DNA of 64,000 bases. Origin: Prevotella sp. Rep29. GTDB taxonomy: Bacteria > Bacteroidota > Bacteroidia > Bacteroidales > Bacteroidaceae. The first letter of the stretch is position 1, and the number at the start of each line of letters is the position of its first letter. Positions 1-9,296 of the stretch are shown piece by piece. Under the pieces are notes generated by a model. It was not told the DNA's origin. It saw only the letters and a list, made by a program, of their open reading frames with translations, and ran no database searches. The stretch spans positions 620,001-684,000 of the forward strand of contig NZ_CP047159.1 in the NCBI RefSeq assembly GCF_019551475.1, given 5' to 3'. The translations under genes and the position numbers were made by a program.

Positions 1-401
1 GCCCCGAACTCGAAAAACAACTGCCCGAAGACAGCGTCACCATCGCAGCACTCCTGCACGACGTCTGCAAAGCCAACATCTACAAGACGGTGCAGAAGTG
101 GCGCAAGGACGAGAACAACCGTTGGGAGTCATACGATGCCTATGACACGGACTACAGCCGCTTCCCCGTCGGGCACGGCGAGAAGTCGGTCATCATGCTC
201 CTGCGGCTGGGACTGCAACTGACCAACGACGAAATCATCGCCATACGCTGGCACATGGGAGCGTGGAACCTGCCCATGCAAAGCTATGAAGACAAGCAAA
301 ACATCTCCGTAGCCTACGACGGATGTCCGCTCGCAGCCATCATACAGGCAGCCGACGCACTCGCCACGCACATCCTCGAAACAAAAAAAGAAGAATCATA
401 A
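1..401 (+). CDS. HD-domain phosphohydrolase, C-terminal part (5' end outside window)
   Basis: The open frame is already running at the window edge (first complete codon at position 3) and ends at a TAA at 399-401. The translated part has the hallmarks of an HD-superfamily metal-dependent phosphohydrolase: LLHDVCKA supplies the His-Asp pair, GHGEKSV and HMG supply further metal-binding histidines, and AADALAT carries the distal Asp. Such proteins hydrolyse phosphate esters, often of nucleotides; no substrate can be assigned here. The N-terminus is missing, so length and full domain content are unknown. An internal ATG at 90 is not a credible start because the HD motif lies upstream of it. Confidence 0.8.
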   Translation, partial: PELEKQLPEDSVTIAALLHDVCKANIYKTVQKWRKDENNRWESYDAYDTDYSRFPVGHGEKSVIMLLRLGLQLTNDEIIAIRWHMGAWNLPMQSYEDKQNISVAYDGCPLAAIIQAADALATHILETKKEES

Positions 402-423
402 CGCGTAGAATCAAAAAAATGAC

Positions 424-431
424 TATCTTTG
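424..431 (+). promoter_or_regulatory. Putative Bacteroidetes -7 element upstream of the M6 protease
   Basis: TATCTTTG matches the TAnnTTTG -7 element of the Bacteroidetes housekeeping sigma factor and lies about 40 bp before the protease start. No clear TTTG -33 partner is visible, so this is a moderate call. Confidence 0.45.
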
Positions 432-473
432 CCGTCTCAATAAGGAAAAACATAAAATAAAAACAACAAGCAA

Positions 474-2624
474 ATGAAAAAGTTTACAACAATCATCTTA
501 TGTCTTTTTGTAGCCGTCGCGCTACATGCAATACCCGTGAAACCAGGGCAGTGGAAAACGATACGTCTGGCAAACGGAACGGAAATCAAAGCAGAGTTCA
601 AAGGCGATGAGCATGGACACTGGTGGCAGGCAGCCGACGGGAAGTGCTATGTGAAAGTAGCTCAAACGGACTACTATGAGGAAGCCGCCAAAGAGCAGCT
701 GCAGAAAAAGGCGCAAATGAAAAGAGCCAAGCGGGCAACAGCCAGAAAGAACAAACTGCGCAGCCGTGCGAAAAAAGCAGGAACTTTCACGGGCAATCAG
801 AAATGTCTCATCATACTCGTGGAATACGCCGATCAAAGTTTTGAAGCAGGACACGATCAAGCCCTTTTCAACAATGTTGCCAATGCCGAAAACTATTCGG
901 AGAACGGATATAAAGGCAGCGTGAGAGACTACTTCAAGGCACAGAGCAACGGAACGTTTGTCCTCGATTTCGATGTTGTCGGACCAGTCAAACTGTCCCA
1001 GAACTACAGCTATTACGGACAAAACGACAGCAGAGGCGACGACCTGCGCCCGGGTGCAATGGTCGTGGAGGCACTCGACTCGGTAAAAAATCAAGTCAAT
1101 TTCGCCGATTATGACTGGGATGGCGACGGCGAAGTGGAGCAGGTCTATGTGCTTTATTCAGGAAAGGGAGAGGCTGATGGCGGTGATGACGATACCATCT
1201 GGCCGCACGAATGGTCACTCTCAGGCAACGACTATGGAGATGCATATACGCACAACGGCATCACGATTGACACTTACGCCTGTGGCTCGGAGCTCAGTGG
1301 CGATGGGGGGTTGGGCGGCATCGGTACGTTCTGCCACGAATTCTCACACTGCCTGGGCTTCCCAGATATGTACGACACTCAATATAGCGGAAATTTTGGG
1401 ATGGGACATTTCGACCTTATGAGTAGCGGAAGCTATAACGGCGATAGTTTCCAACCCGCAGAATACACCGCATACGAACGTATGATTGCAGGATGGACCA
1501 TCCCGACAGAACTCGTCAACGACACGGTCATCACCTCAATGGAGGCAGTCAACAAACAAGGAGAGACATTTATTATATATAATAAGGCTTATCCCGATGA
1601 GTATTACCTGATAGAAAACAGACAGAAAACAGGATTCGACGAAGCACTCCCGGGCAGCGGACTCATGATTACACACGTCGATTACGACGAATGGGCATGG
1701 TTCTTCAATATCGTGAACTCCAATTGTGACAATACTCATTATTCAACCATTTATCCGGAATATGCCCAATACTATGACCATTATAAGAATGACCATGAAA
1801 GATGTACGATATTCCATGCGGACGATAACGACAGTTATGAGGCGGGAGACCTGTATCCCTATGCAGGAACCGACAGCCTGACAAACAGGTCGCAGCCGGC
1901 AGCAACGCTGTATAACAAAAATACGGACGGCAAGAAGCTCATGAACGTCCGCATCACGGACATCACAAAGAACAGCGACGGCACCATGTCGTTCAACTTC
2001 GGAAAGATTGTTCCGCAGCCCAGCAACCACCTCTTCTATGAATCGTTCGACGATTGTAACGGAACGGGCGGAAACGATAATGCCTGGGCTGGAAACGTAG
2101 CCTCAAGCCAAACTAATTTCAGACCTGATAATGAGGGATGGACAGCACTCCAAAATAAGAATTATGGCGGAGACCAGTGCGCCAAGTTCGGTACGGGCTC
2201 GGTAAAAGGCACAGCCACGACACCCGAATTCACCGTCAGTGGCACAGCTACGTTCACCTTCAGGGCTGCACCTTTCGGCACCGACGGCACCGACGGCACC
2301 ACGCTGACACTCTCAACCAACAATCCGGACGTGACCATCTCGCCGACAACCTTCACAATGAAGCACAACCAGTGGACAGATTTCACGGCGACGCTCACCG
2401 GTACAGGTAACGTGAAAGTGACCTTCACGCCGGCGAAACGCCTGTTCCTCGACGAAGTGATGGCTGACGACCCGACAGCAACTGCCATCAAAGAACTGCC
2501 GACGGTCAACCCGACAGTTGCGAACGGGCGCATCTATACCATCGACGGACGCTTTGTAGGCACAGACTTCTCCGTGCTGAAGAAAGGCATCTATATTGTT
2601 GACGGAAAGAAAGTGATTAAGTGA
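474..2624 (+). CDS. Secreted M6-family metalloprotease with type IX sorting tail
   Basis: A 716-residue exported protease. Residues 1-20 form a signal peptide (MKK, hydrophobic stretch, Ala-rich end). The zinc site is HEFSHCLGFPD at about residues 288-298, the HExxHxxGxxD form of the M6 (immune-inhibitor-A-like) family, followed by DLMSSGSYNG with the expected Met-turn. A beta-sandwich-like region fills roughly residues 520-680. The protein ends in GIYIVDGKKVIK, resembling a type IX secretion C-terminal signal, so the mature enzyme is probably at the cell surface or released. A lysine/arginine-rich propeptide-like stretch (about residues 65-100) precedes the catalytic domain. The start is fixed by the signal peptide. 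Substrate is unknown; host or dietary protein is a guess from the family. Confidence 0.9.
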   Translation: MKKFTTIILCLFVAVALHAIPVKPGQWKTIRLANGTEIKAEFKGDEHGHWWQAADGKCYVKVAQTDYYEEAAKEQLQKKAQMKRAKRATARKNKLRSRAKKAGTFTGNQKCLIILVEYADQSFEAGHDQALFNNVANAENYSENGYKGSVRDYFKAQSNGTFVLDFDVVGPVKLSQNYSYYGQNDSRGDDLRPGAMVVEALDSVKNQVNFADYDWDGDGEVEQVYVLYSGKGEADGGDDDTIWPHEWSLSGNDYGDAYTHNGITIDTYACGSELSGDGGLGGIGTFCHEFSHCLGFPDMYDTQYSGNFGMGHFDLMSSGSYNGDSFQPAEYTAYERMIAGWTIPTELVNDTVITSMEAVNKQGETFIIYNKAYPDEYYLIENRQKTGFDEALPGSGLMITHVDYDEWAWFFNIVNSNCDNTHYSTIYPEYAQYYDHYKNDHERCTIFHADDNDSYEAGDLYPYAGTDSLTNRSQPAATLYNKNTDGKKLMNVRITDITKNSDGTMSFNFGKIVPQPSNHLFYESFDDCNGTGGNDNAWAGNVASSQTNFRPDNEGWTALQNKNYGGDQCAKFGTGSVKGTATTPEFTVSGTATFTFRAAPFGTDGTDGTTLTLSTNNPDVTISPTTFTMKHNQWTDFTATLTGTGNVKVTFTPAKRLFLDEVMADDPTATAIKELPTVNPTVANGRIYTIDGRFVGTDFSVLKKGIYIVDGKKVIK

Positions 2625-2708
2625 GCGCAGAGCGAAAAGCTATTTTCAGCTTTGCTGAACGTGAACGACTTCGATGAAATCAAAGAAGATCATCAAATAA
2701 TATCTGGT

Positions 2709-2966
2709 ATGAAGAAAAAATCAATGTGGCTGACGAAAGCCCTCTCAGGCATCCTTGCACTGCTCGGACTGGGAGCATGCGCCTCGAAAAAGGCACCTGT
2801 CGATAATCCCGACCCCAAAGTCAAGGAGGTAACTCCTCAGGAGGAAATCGGGAGAATCGTCGTGCTCTATGGCGGACCGCCGACGAAATACGTAGAGAAA
2901 CTCGTTGTGCCGGAATCATCGGCAGAACAAGAGGCGAAAGAGGGAGAAACCCCACAAAACAAATAA
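2709..2966 (+). CDS. Small lipoprotein linked to the radical SAM enzyme
   Basis: An 85-residue protein with a lipoprotein signal (MKKKSMWLTKAL, hydrophobic core, LGAC with the lipidated Cys at residue 24). After the Cys comes a short charged, proline-rich chain containing LYGGPPTKY near residue 57. A longer frame beginning at 2652 is open, but the ATG at 2709 places the signal peptide at the N-terminus and is preferred. It lies 11 bp before a second lipoprotein that carries a similar LYGSPTMNY motif and just upstream of a radical SAM gene, so the three probably form one operon. No enzyme domain is present; a role as structural or modified partner is inferred from context only. Confidence 0.75.
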   Translation: MKKKSMWLTKALSGILALLGLGACASKKAPVDNPDPKVKEVTPQEEIGRIVVLYGGPPTKYVEKLVVPESSAEQEAKEGETPQNK

Positions 2967-2977
2967 TTTGGAACGAT

Positions 2978-3436
2978 ATGAAGAAAGGTAAGAATCTCTC
3001 TCGCATGGGGAAAATACTCACAGCAGCCATGGGGCTTCTCGGACTTACTGCGTGCGAGACCGACGGTCCCGAACTCTACGGCTCTCCGACCATGAATTAC
3101 CGTGTCCTCGGAACCGTGGTTGATGAGGATGGAAATCCCATTCAAGGCATCAAGGCGACACTCAAGGAGCATGGAGAAGACGTGACACCGGAAACCTTCT
3201 CACGCTACACAGATGCGGAAGGGAAATATGGGTCGAAGGATTTCACGGAAGGATTTCCAACCAGTAGTATGCGCGTCGTCTTCGAAGATGTTGACGGAGC
3301 TGCCAACGGCGAGTTTGAAAAAGACTCCGTCATGTTTGACGAGATGGAGAGGCGCAAACTCGAGGAAGGAATGAACGACTGGTACGACGGCGTCTATGAG
3401 TTCGTTGCCAACAAGCAACTTAAAAAGAAAGAATAA
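2978..3436 (+). CDS. Lipoprotein of the rSAM/lipoprotein pair
   Basis: A 152-residue lipoprotein with LTAC and lipidated Cys at residue 26. Directly after the Cys is LYGSPTMNYRVLGTVVDEDGNPIQGIKATL, which begins a small beta-sandwich resembling a carboxypeptidase-regulatory-like (CarboxypepD_reg) domain and spans most of the protein. I recognise this architecture, a Bacteroidetes lipoprotein encoded next to a SPASM radical SAM enzyme, from the family described as a putative lipoprotein of the rSAM/lipoprotein system; the assignment is from memory. The radical SAM gene starts 29 bp downstream on the same strand. The modification, if any, and the final role are unknown. Confidence 0.8.
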   Translation: MKKGKNLSRMGKILTAAMGLLGLTACETDGPELYGSPTMNYRVLGTVVDEDGNPIQGIKATLKEHGEDVTPETFSRYTDAEGKYGSKDFTEGFPTSSMRVVFEDVDGAANGEFEKDSVMFDEMERRKLEEGMNDWYDGVYEFVANKQLKKKE

Positions 3437-3465
3437 ACGCTCAACCCACAGCTGAGACAATATCC

Positions 3466-4545
3466 ATGAGTTCTACCGGCATATCGCTCCGAAAACGCAT
3501 TGGGCTGGAAATACAAAGGAAGTTCCAAAACGATTTGATAGAGACTCATCCTCTCTATCAATTGTTCTGGGAATGCACGCTGCGCTGCAACCTTCATTGT
3601 CGGCACTGCGGCAGCGATTGCAAGACCGATACCCGTTTGAAAGACATGCCCGGCGAGGATTTCCTGCGAGTGCTGGACAGCGTGCGGACGAAACAGAATC
3701 CACACGAAGTCTTTGTCATTATCACAGGAGGCGAACCGCTCATGCGGAGTGACCTTGAGAAGTGGGGGAGAGCCATCTACGACAAAGGATTCCCCTGGGG
3801 ACTGGTTACCAACGGACGCTTACTCACTGCCGAGCGTTTCCGCTCGCTGCTTGCTGCCGGTCTCCATTCCGTAGCCATCAGCCTCGACGGACTGCAAGAA
3901 AACCATAACTGGATGCGCGGTGACGAGCGTAGCTTTGAAACCGTTTCCAAAGCCATCGACCTGATGGCAGCCGAGCAATCCATCATCTTCGATGTCGTGA
4001 CTTGTGTGACAGAACACAATTTCGACGAGCTGCCAGCCATTCGCGATTTCCTTATCGGAAAGGGAGTGAAGCGGTGGCGACTGCTTACGGTGTTTCCGGT
4101 GGGGCGGGCGGCAGACGACCCTGAATTGCAACTCTCCAACCGGCATTTCCGCGAATTGATGGACTTTATCAGGCAGACCAAGCGCGAGGGGCGGATTCGC
4201 GCCGACTTCGGCTGTGAAGGCTTTTTGGGAAACTATGAGTTCGATGTGCGCGACGATTCGTTCTTCTGCAAGGCTGGTGTCACCGTGGGCTCCGTCCTTT
4301 CCGACGGTTCCATCTCGGCTTGTTCCAGCATCCGCAGCGACTATCATCAGGGCAATATCTACAAAGACGATTTCATGGAGGTGTGGGAGAATCGTTTCCA
4401 GGTGTTCCGCAACAAGGAATGGGCACGAAAGGGCGAATGCGCCGACTGCAAGGTGTTCCGCTATTGCCGTGGCAACGGCATGCATCTGCGCGACGGCGAC
4501 GGCAACCTGCTCATGTGCCACATGAAAAAGTTGCGCGACGAATAG
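3466..4545 (+). CDS. Radical SAM/SPASM enzyme of the rSAM/lipoprotein system
   Basis: A 359-residue radical SAM protein. The SAM-binding [4Fe-4S] cysteines are C41, C45 and C48 in CNLHCRHC (CxxxCxxC), followed by a GGEPLMR motif. The C-terminal SPASM region (about residues 270-355) contains CSSIRS, GECADC, YCRGNG and MCHMKK, cysteines that would ligate auxiliary iron-sulfur clusters. SPASM enzymes commonly modify a peptide or protein made by a neighbouring gene. The two upstream lipoproteins are the natural candidates, and both carry an LYGxPxxxY motif. The enzyme is cytoplasmic, so any modification would precede lipoprotein export. No export or protease gene accompanies the set. Confidence 0.88.
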   Translation: MSSTGISLRKRIGLEIQRKFQNDLIETHPLYQLFWECTLRCNLHCRHCGSDCKTDTRLKDMPGEDFLRVLDSVRTKQNPHEVFVIITGGEPLMRSDLEKWGRAIYDKGFPWGLVTNGRLLTAERFRSLLAAGLHSVAISLDGLQENHNWMRGDERSFETVSKAIDLMAAEQSIIFDVVTCVTEHNFDELPAIRDFLIGKGVKRWRLLTVFPVGRAADDPELQLSNRHFRELMDFIRQTKREGRIRADFGCEGFLGNYEFDVRDDSFFCKAGVTVGSVLSDGSISACSSIRSDYHQGNIYKDDFMEVWENRFQVFRNKEWARKGECADCKVFRYCRGNGMHLRDGDGNLLMCHMKKLRDE

Positions 4546-4560
4546 ATAAATATAAAAAGA

Positions 4561-4596
4561 AAAGGGGGATAACCATTAGCGGCTATCCCCCTTTTT
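4561..4596. terminator. Bidirectional terminator between rSAM gene and clpB
   Basis: AAAGGGGGATA and TATCCCCCTTT form an 11-bp stem (4561-4571 with 4584-4594), flanked by A-runs on one side and T-runs on the other. It lies between two convergent genes and can terminate both. Confidence 0.85.
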
Positions 4597-4622
4597 CTGT
4601 ATGAACGTCTTCCGTTCGCTGC

Positions 4623-7211
4623 TTAATTCCTAAACACCAGTCCGTCTCCGAACGAGTCGATGATGATAGGTTTGTCGCGGTCCACTTCCTCTGCAAGCAG
4701 TTTCTTCGACAGCGTATTGAGCACTTCATGCTGTATGGCGCGCTTCACGGGGCGTGCACCAAACTCGGGGTCGAAGCCAGCCTCTGCAAGGTGAGCAATC
4801 GCCTGCGGCGTCACGTCGAGCGTGAATCCTTGCGGTTCGAGCATCTTCTTTACGCCGTTCAGTTGCAGGCGCACCACTTCGGCTATCTCCTTCTCCGTCA
4901 GCGGTGTGAACATGATAGTCTCATCGATTCGGTTGAGGAATTCCGGGCGTATCGTCTGTTTCAGCATCCCCATCAGTTCGGTGCGCAGACGGGCGGTCTG
5001 CTCTTCGCTGAGCGATGCCCCGTTTTGTTCTATCTGCTCCCGTATGAGGTGGCTGCCGAGGTTCGACGTCATGATGATGATGGTGTTCTTGAAGTTCACC
5101 GTCCGTCCCTTGTTGTCGGTCAGGCGTCCGTCGTCGAGCACTTGCAGCAGGATGTTGAACACATCGGGATGCGCTTTCTCTATTTCATCGAACAGCACCA
5201 CGCTGTAAGGCTTTCTCCGCACAGCTTCCGTCAGCTGTCCGCCCTCTTCGTAGCCGATATATCCCGGAGGAGCACCGATGAGTCGTGATACGGTATGTTT
5301 CTCCTGATATTCGCTCATGTCGATGCGCGTCATCATCGTCTCGTCGTTGAAGAGATATTCTGCCAGCGCCTTTGCCAGCTCCGTCTTGCCGACACCCGTC
5401 GAACCGAGGAAGATAAACGAGGCGATGGGGCGTTTCGGGTCTTGGAGCCCGGCACGGCTTCGGCGCACGGCATCGCTGACGGCACTGATGGCTTCATCCT
5501 GTCCTACCACCCGTTTGTGGAGTTCCTCCTCCAGGTGCAACAGCTTTTCGCGCTCGCTTTGCAGCATACGTGTCACGGGAATGCCCGTCCAGCGGCTCAC
5601 CACTTCGGCAATATCGTCGGCAGTCACCTCCTCGCGCACCAGCGCTGAGGTCCCCTGCGCGTTTTTCAGTTGCGACTGGATAGCCTCGATATCGTCGGCG
5701 AGGGCTTTCAGTTTGCCGTAGCGGATTTCAGCCACCCGTTCGTAGTTGCCTTCCCGCTCGGCGCGTTCAGCCTCATATTTCAGGTTCTCCATCTGCTCCT
5801 TGTCCTGTTGGATGCGGTTGACGAGCTCTTTCTCGCCTTCCCATTTGGCACGGAATTGTGCTTCCTGCTCTTTCAGTTCGGCAATATCCTTGTCGATTTG
5901 CGTAATCTTTACCTGGTCGTCTTCGCGCTTGATGGCTTCGCGTTCAATCTCCAGTTGTTTCAGTCGCCGGCTGATTTCGTCGAGTTCTTCGGGCACCGAG
6001 TCGCGTTCCATGCGCAGTTTTGCTGCCGCTTCGTCCATCAGGTCGATGGCTTTGTCGGGCAGGAAACGGTCCGATATATACCGCTCGGAGAGTTGCACGG
6101 CAGCGATGCAGGCATCGTCCTGAATCCGCACGCGGTGGTGGTTCTCATAGCGCTCCTTCAATCCTCGCAGGATAGAGATGGCAGACAGTTCGTCTGGCTC
6201 ATCGACCATGACCGTCTGGAAGCGGCGTTCCAGCGCCTTGTCTTTCTCGAAATACTTCTGGTATTCGTTCAGCGTCGTCGCACCGATGGCACGCAGTTCG
6301 CCGCGGGAGAGGGCAGGCTTCAGGATGTTGGCAGCATCCATTGCACCTTCGCCGGCACCCGCACCGACGAGCGTGTGTATCTCGTCGATGAAGAGGATGA
6401 TGCGCCCGTCGCTCTTGGTCACCTCGTTCACCACGCTCTTCAGCCGTTCCTCGAACTCTCCTTTGTATTTCGCGCCGGCAATGAGCTGTCCCATGTCGAG
6501 CGAATAGACCTGCTTGTCCTTCAGGTTCTCCGGCACGTCGCCCCTGACGATACGTGCGGCAAGTCCTTCCACGATAGCCGTCTTACCCGTTCCCGGCTCA
6601 CCGATGAGAATTGGGTTGTTTTTCGTGCGTCGCGACAGAATCTGAAGCACGCGCCTGATTTCATCATCACGCCCGATGACAGGGTCGAGTTTCCCTTGTC
6701 GCGCCTCCTCCACGAGGTTTTTCGCGTATTTGGCGAGCGACTGATAGTTGTCGTCTGCCGACTGCGACTGTACGCGTTGTCCCTGCCTGAGCTCAGCGAT
6801 GGCAGCCCGGAGCTCTTTCTCCGTGATGCCGGCATCTTTCAGAATCCGGCTGGCAGTGCTGTTGACCGTAAGCAGGGCGAGCAGAATCGGTTCGATGCTG
6901 ACGAACTCATCGCCCATCTTCTTCGACTGTTCCACGGCTTGCTGCATGACGAGGTTGGCATCGTTCGAAAGATACGGCTGACCGCCCTGCACGCGCGGCA
7001 GATGAGTGATGTCCTGTTCGACGAGCATTTCAATCTGTGCGGGGTTGGCACCGAGTTTCTGGAAAAGATAGTTCGTCACATCCTTCCCCTTTTGCAGTAC
7101 ACCTTTCAGCAGGTGAATCGGCTCAATCGACTGCTGACCGTGCTGTTGAGCGATGTTCACCGCCTCTTGAATGGTTTCCTGCGCCTTGATGGTAAATTGT
7201 TCTAAATTCAT
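4623..7211 (-). CDS. clpB: ATP-dependent disaggregase ClpB
   Basis: An 862-residue Hsp100 disaggregase of full family length. Order of parts: N-terminal Clp_N repeats (residues 1-145), first AAA+ domain with Walker A GEPGTGKT and [13 protein letters not shown], the long charged coiled-coil middle domain (about 410-530) characteristic of ClpB, and a second AAA+ domain with GSTGVGKT and [12 protein letters not shown], then the D2-small domain. Two complete ATPase sites plus the coiled coil separate it from ClpA and ClpC. With DnaK it resolubilises heat-aggregated proteins in the cytoplasm. It is a single-gene unit divergent from the glutamine synthetase gene. No clear heat-shock operator was seen in the shared upstream region. 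Confidence 0.97.
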   Translation of the reverse strand: MNLEQFTIKAQETIQEAVNIAQQHGQQSIEPIHLLKGVLQKGKDVTNYLFQKLGANPAQIEMLVEQDITHLPRVQGGQPYLSNDANLVMQQAVEQSKKMGDEFVSIEPILLALLTVNSTASRILKDAGITEKELRAAIAELRQGQRVQSQSADDNYQSLAKYAKNLVEEARQGKLDPVIGRDDEIRRVLQILSRRTKNNPILIGEPGTGKTAIVEGLAARIVRGDVPENLKDKQVYSLDMGQLIAGAKYKGEFEERLKSVVNEVTKSDGRIILFIDEIHTLVGAGAGEGAMDAANILKPALSRGELRAIGATTLNEYQKYFEKDKALERRFQTVMVDEPDELSAISILRGLKERYENHHRVRIQDDACIAAVQLSERYISDRFLPDKAIDLMDEAAAKLRMERDSVPEELDEISRRLKQLEIEREAIKREDDQVKITQIDKDIAELKEQEAQFRAKWEGEKELVNRIQQDKEQMENLKYEAERAEREGNYERVAEIRYGKLKALADDIEAIQSQLKNAQGTSALVREEVTADDIAEVVSRWTGIPVTRMLQSEREKLLHLEEELHKRVVGQDEAISAVSDAVRRSRAGLQDPKRPIASFIFLGSTGVGKTELAKALAEYLFNDETMMTRIDMSEYQEKHTVSRLIGAPPGYIGYEEGGQLTEAVRRKPYSVVLFDEIEKAHPDVFNILLQVLDDGRLTDNKGRTVNFKNTIIIMTSNLGSHLIREQIEQNGASLSEEQTARLRTELMGMLKQTIRPEFLNRIDETIMFTPLTEKEIAEVVRLQLNGVKKMLEPQGFTLDVTPQAIAHLAEAGFDPEFGARPVKRAIQHEVLNTLSKKLLAEEVDRDKPIIIDSFGDGLVFRN

Positions 7212-7398
7212 ATTCTTGTCTCCTTTCTTGTTTTTATTCTGATGTTGATGTTTCTACTCCTATCGCATCAAAGTCTGTGCCTTTGTTGTTTATTATGACA
7301 AGATGGCAGGTCTGGCAGACACAATGACATGCACAAAAGCGAACTTCCTCCATGCCTTTCGCCCATTTCTTGCTTCCCGTCTCAAAGGTTTCGTTCAC

Positions 7399-7508
7399 CA
7401 ATTTCACTGAATTTGGTGACCAATTTCACTGAATTTGGTGATCAATTTCACTGAATTTGGTGATCAATTTCACTGAATTTGGTGATCAATTTCACTGAAT
7501 TTGGTAAT
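7399..7508. repeat. Array of five 22-bp palindrome-containing repeats (clpB-glnA intergenic)
   Basis: Five back-to-back 22-bp units start at 7399, 7421, 7443, 7465 and 7487. Each holds CAATTTCACTGAATTTGGT plus three variable bases; the core AATTTCACTGAATT is nearly palindromic. The ideal form, AAATTCACTGAATTT, occurs in sister arrays at 47029-47094 and 58700-58765. The 486-bp gap between clpB and glnA otherwise contains only promoter-like boxes. A 22-bp period is about two helical turns, so all palindromes face the same side of DNA. There are no spacers, so this is not CRISPR. Function is unknown. Confidence 0.85.
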
Positions 7509-7626
7509 CAACGATCAAACTTTGGCTTTGCTGATGGAGGCTTTCGGTAATGCTTTTTCGTAACTTTGAATAAGTTTTTCGCATAGCTCAAGGAAACTTC
7601 TAACGCTCGAAAAAACTCAAATAATA

Positions 7627-7658
7627 TTTGGTTTTTCGCTCGCTTAATCGTAACTTTG
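7627..7658 (+). promoter_or_regulatory. Promoter of the glutamine synthetase gene
   Basis: TTTG at 7627-7630 and TAACTTTG at 7651-7658 are separated by 20 bp, matching the Bacteroidetes -33/-7 consensus, and precede the ATG at 7698 by about 40 bp. A second TAACTTTG at 7561-7568 may be another start point. Confidence 0.7.
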
Positions 7659-7697
7659 TCGGCAAATCAAAAACATTTATCAAACCTTAATTTCATT

Positions 7698-9203
7698 ATG
7701 AACAACGAACAATTGATTATGAATGCCAACGAAGTGGTGGCATTTTTGCAGAAATCGCCGAAAGAATTTACGAAGGCGGACATCATGTATTTCATCCGTG
7801 AGAACGACATCGAGATGGTCAATCTGATGTATCCCGGCGGTGACGGCAAGCTCAAGACCCTGAACTTTGTCATTACCGACCTCGCTTATCTCGACACCAT
7901 CCTCACTTGCGGTGAGCGTGTGGACGGCTCAAGCCTCTTCTCGTTCATCCAGGCTGGTAGCAGCGACCTCTATGTGCTGCCACGTTTCTCAACGGCTTTC
8001 GTAGATCCGTTTGCAGAGATTCCTACACTCTGCCTCCTCTGCTCATACTTCGACAAGGACGGCAATCCGCTGGAGAGCTCTCCCGAGCACACCCTGCGCA
8101 AGGCATCTGAGGCGTTCACGAAGGTGACGGGCATGGAGTTCCAGGCAATGGGTGAGTTGGAATACTACGTGATTTCTGAAGACGAAGAAGTGTTCCCGGC
8201 TATCGACCAGCGCGGATATCACGAGTCAGCACCTTATGCTAAGACCAACAGCTTCCGCCAGATGTGCATGAAGTATATCGCAAAGACTGGCGGACAAATC
8301 AAATACGGACACTCGGAAGTGGGCAACTTCAAGCAGGACGGACTGGTGTACGAGCAGAACGAAATCGAGTTCCTCCCCGTACGCGTGGAAGACGCTGCCG
8401 ACCAGCTGATGGTGGCTAAGTGGGTCATCCGCAATCTGGCTTACGAATACGGCTACGACGTGACCTTCGCACCGAAAATCACAACCGGTAAGGCAGGTTC
8501 AGGACTCCATATCCACATGCGTATCGTGAAAGACGGTAAGAACCAGATGCTCAGCAAGGGCGTCCTGAGCGAGAAGGCACGCAAGATGATTGCCGGAATG
8601 ATGGAACTCGCACCGTCAATCACCGCATTCGGAAACAAGAATCCGATGTCATACTTCCGCCTCGTGCCCCATCAGGAAGCACCCACGAACGTATGCTGGG
8701 GCGACCGCAACCGCTCAGTGCTCGTACGCGTGCCGCTCGGATGGGCTGCCGACGTGGATATGTGCAAGGCTGCCAACCCCAACGAACCGAAGACCGACTA
8801 CGACACCAGCATCAAGCAGACCGTTGAGATGCGCTCGCCGGACGGCTCAGCCGACCTCTATCAGTTGCTCGCCGGACTGTGCGTGGCTTGCCGCCATGGC
8901 TTCGAGATGAAAGACGCATTGAAGGTGGCAGAGAAGACCTACGTCAACGTCAACATCCACGACAAGGCAAACGCGAAGAAACTCGCACAGCTCGCACAGC
9001 TGCCCGACAGCTGCGAGGCATCTGCCGACTGCCTGAAGAAGCAGCGCAAGGTGTTCGAGGAATACGGCGTGTTCTCACCAGCCATGATCGACGGCATCAT
9101 CGCCCAGCTCAAGGCATACAAAGACAAGACACTCCGCAAGGATATCGAAAAGAAACCGAAAGAAATCCAGAAGCAAGTAGAAACCTACTTCCACTGCGGA
9201 TAG
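7698..9203 (+). CDS. glnA: Glutamine synthetase, type I-like
   Basis: A 501-residue glutamine synthetase catalysing ATP-dependent formation of glutamine from glutamate and ammonia. Signature stretches are the N-terminal beta-grasp (MYPGGDGKLKTLNFVI), GLHIHM with metal-binding His, and the catalytic-domain RLVPHQEAPTNVCWGDRNRS with the conserved arginines. Length matches GSI rather than the ~730-residue GSIII also common in Bacteroidales. The frame is open back to a TTG at 7656, but that codon lies inside the -7 element, so ATG 7698 (or 7719) is the real start. It is followed by a hairpin and then an unrelated regulator gene. The upstream 22-bp array may regulate this gene, clpB or neither. 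Confidence 0.92.
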   Translation: MNNEQLIMNANEVVAFLQKSPKEFTKADIMYFIRENDIEMVNLMYPGGDGKLKTLNFVITDLAYLDTILTCGERVDGSSLFSFIQAGSSDLYVLPRFSTAFVDPFAEIPTLCLLCSYFDKDGNPLESSPEHTLRKASEAFTKVTGMEFQAMGELEYYVISEDEEVFPAIDQRGYHESAPYAKTNSFRQMCMKYIAKTGGQIKYGHSEVGNFKQDGLVYEQNEIEFLPVRVEDAADQLMVAKWVIRNLAYEYGYDVTFAPKITTGKAGSGLHIHMRIVKDGKNQMLSKGVLSEKARKMIAGMMELAPSITAFGNKNPMSYFRLVPHQEAPTNVCWGDRNRSVLVRVPLGWAADVDMCKAANPNEPKTDYDTSIKQTVEMRSPDGSADLYQLLAGLCVACRHGFEMKDALKVAEKTYVNVNIHDKANAKKLAQLAQLPDSCEASADCLKKQRKVFEEYGVFSPAMIDGIIAQLKAYKDKTLRKDIEKKPKEIQKQVETYFHCG

Positions 9204-9228
9204 TATCTCTGTTGTGATGTCTATACAT

Positions 9229-9269
9229 AGTAACCCCCAGAAGTTAGACAAAAACTTTTGGGGGTTACT
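9229..9269 (+). terminator. Strong hairpin after glnA
   Basis: AGTAACCCCCA (9229-9239) pairs with TGGGGGTTACT (9259-9269); inner bases extend the stem to about 17 bp with one G-U pair and a 7-nt loop. There is no T-run, so it may be a weak terminator or the paired ends of a lost insertion element. Confidence 0.5.
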
Positions 9270-9296
9270 TAAAATCATTATCAATAATATTTAGAT

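Noticed and set aside
5670..7205. Long open frame (511 codons) opposite clpB
   Set aside because: It is the antisense shadow of a gene with strong codon bias; the product has no family features and no start signals.
7399..7508. Possible CRISPR array
   Set aside because: Repeats directly abut, have no variable spacers of CRISPR length, and no cas genes lie nearby.
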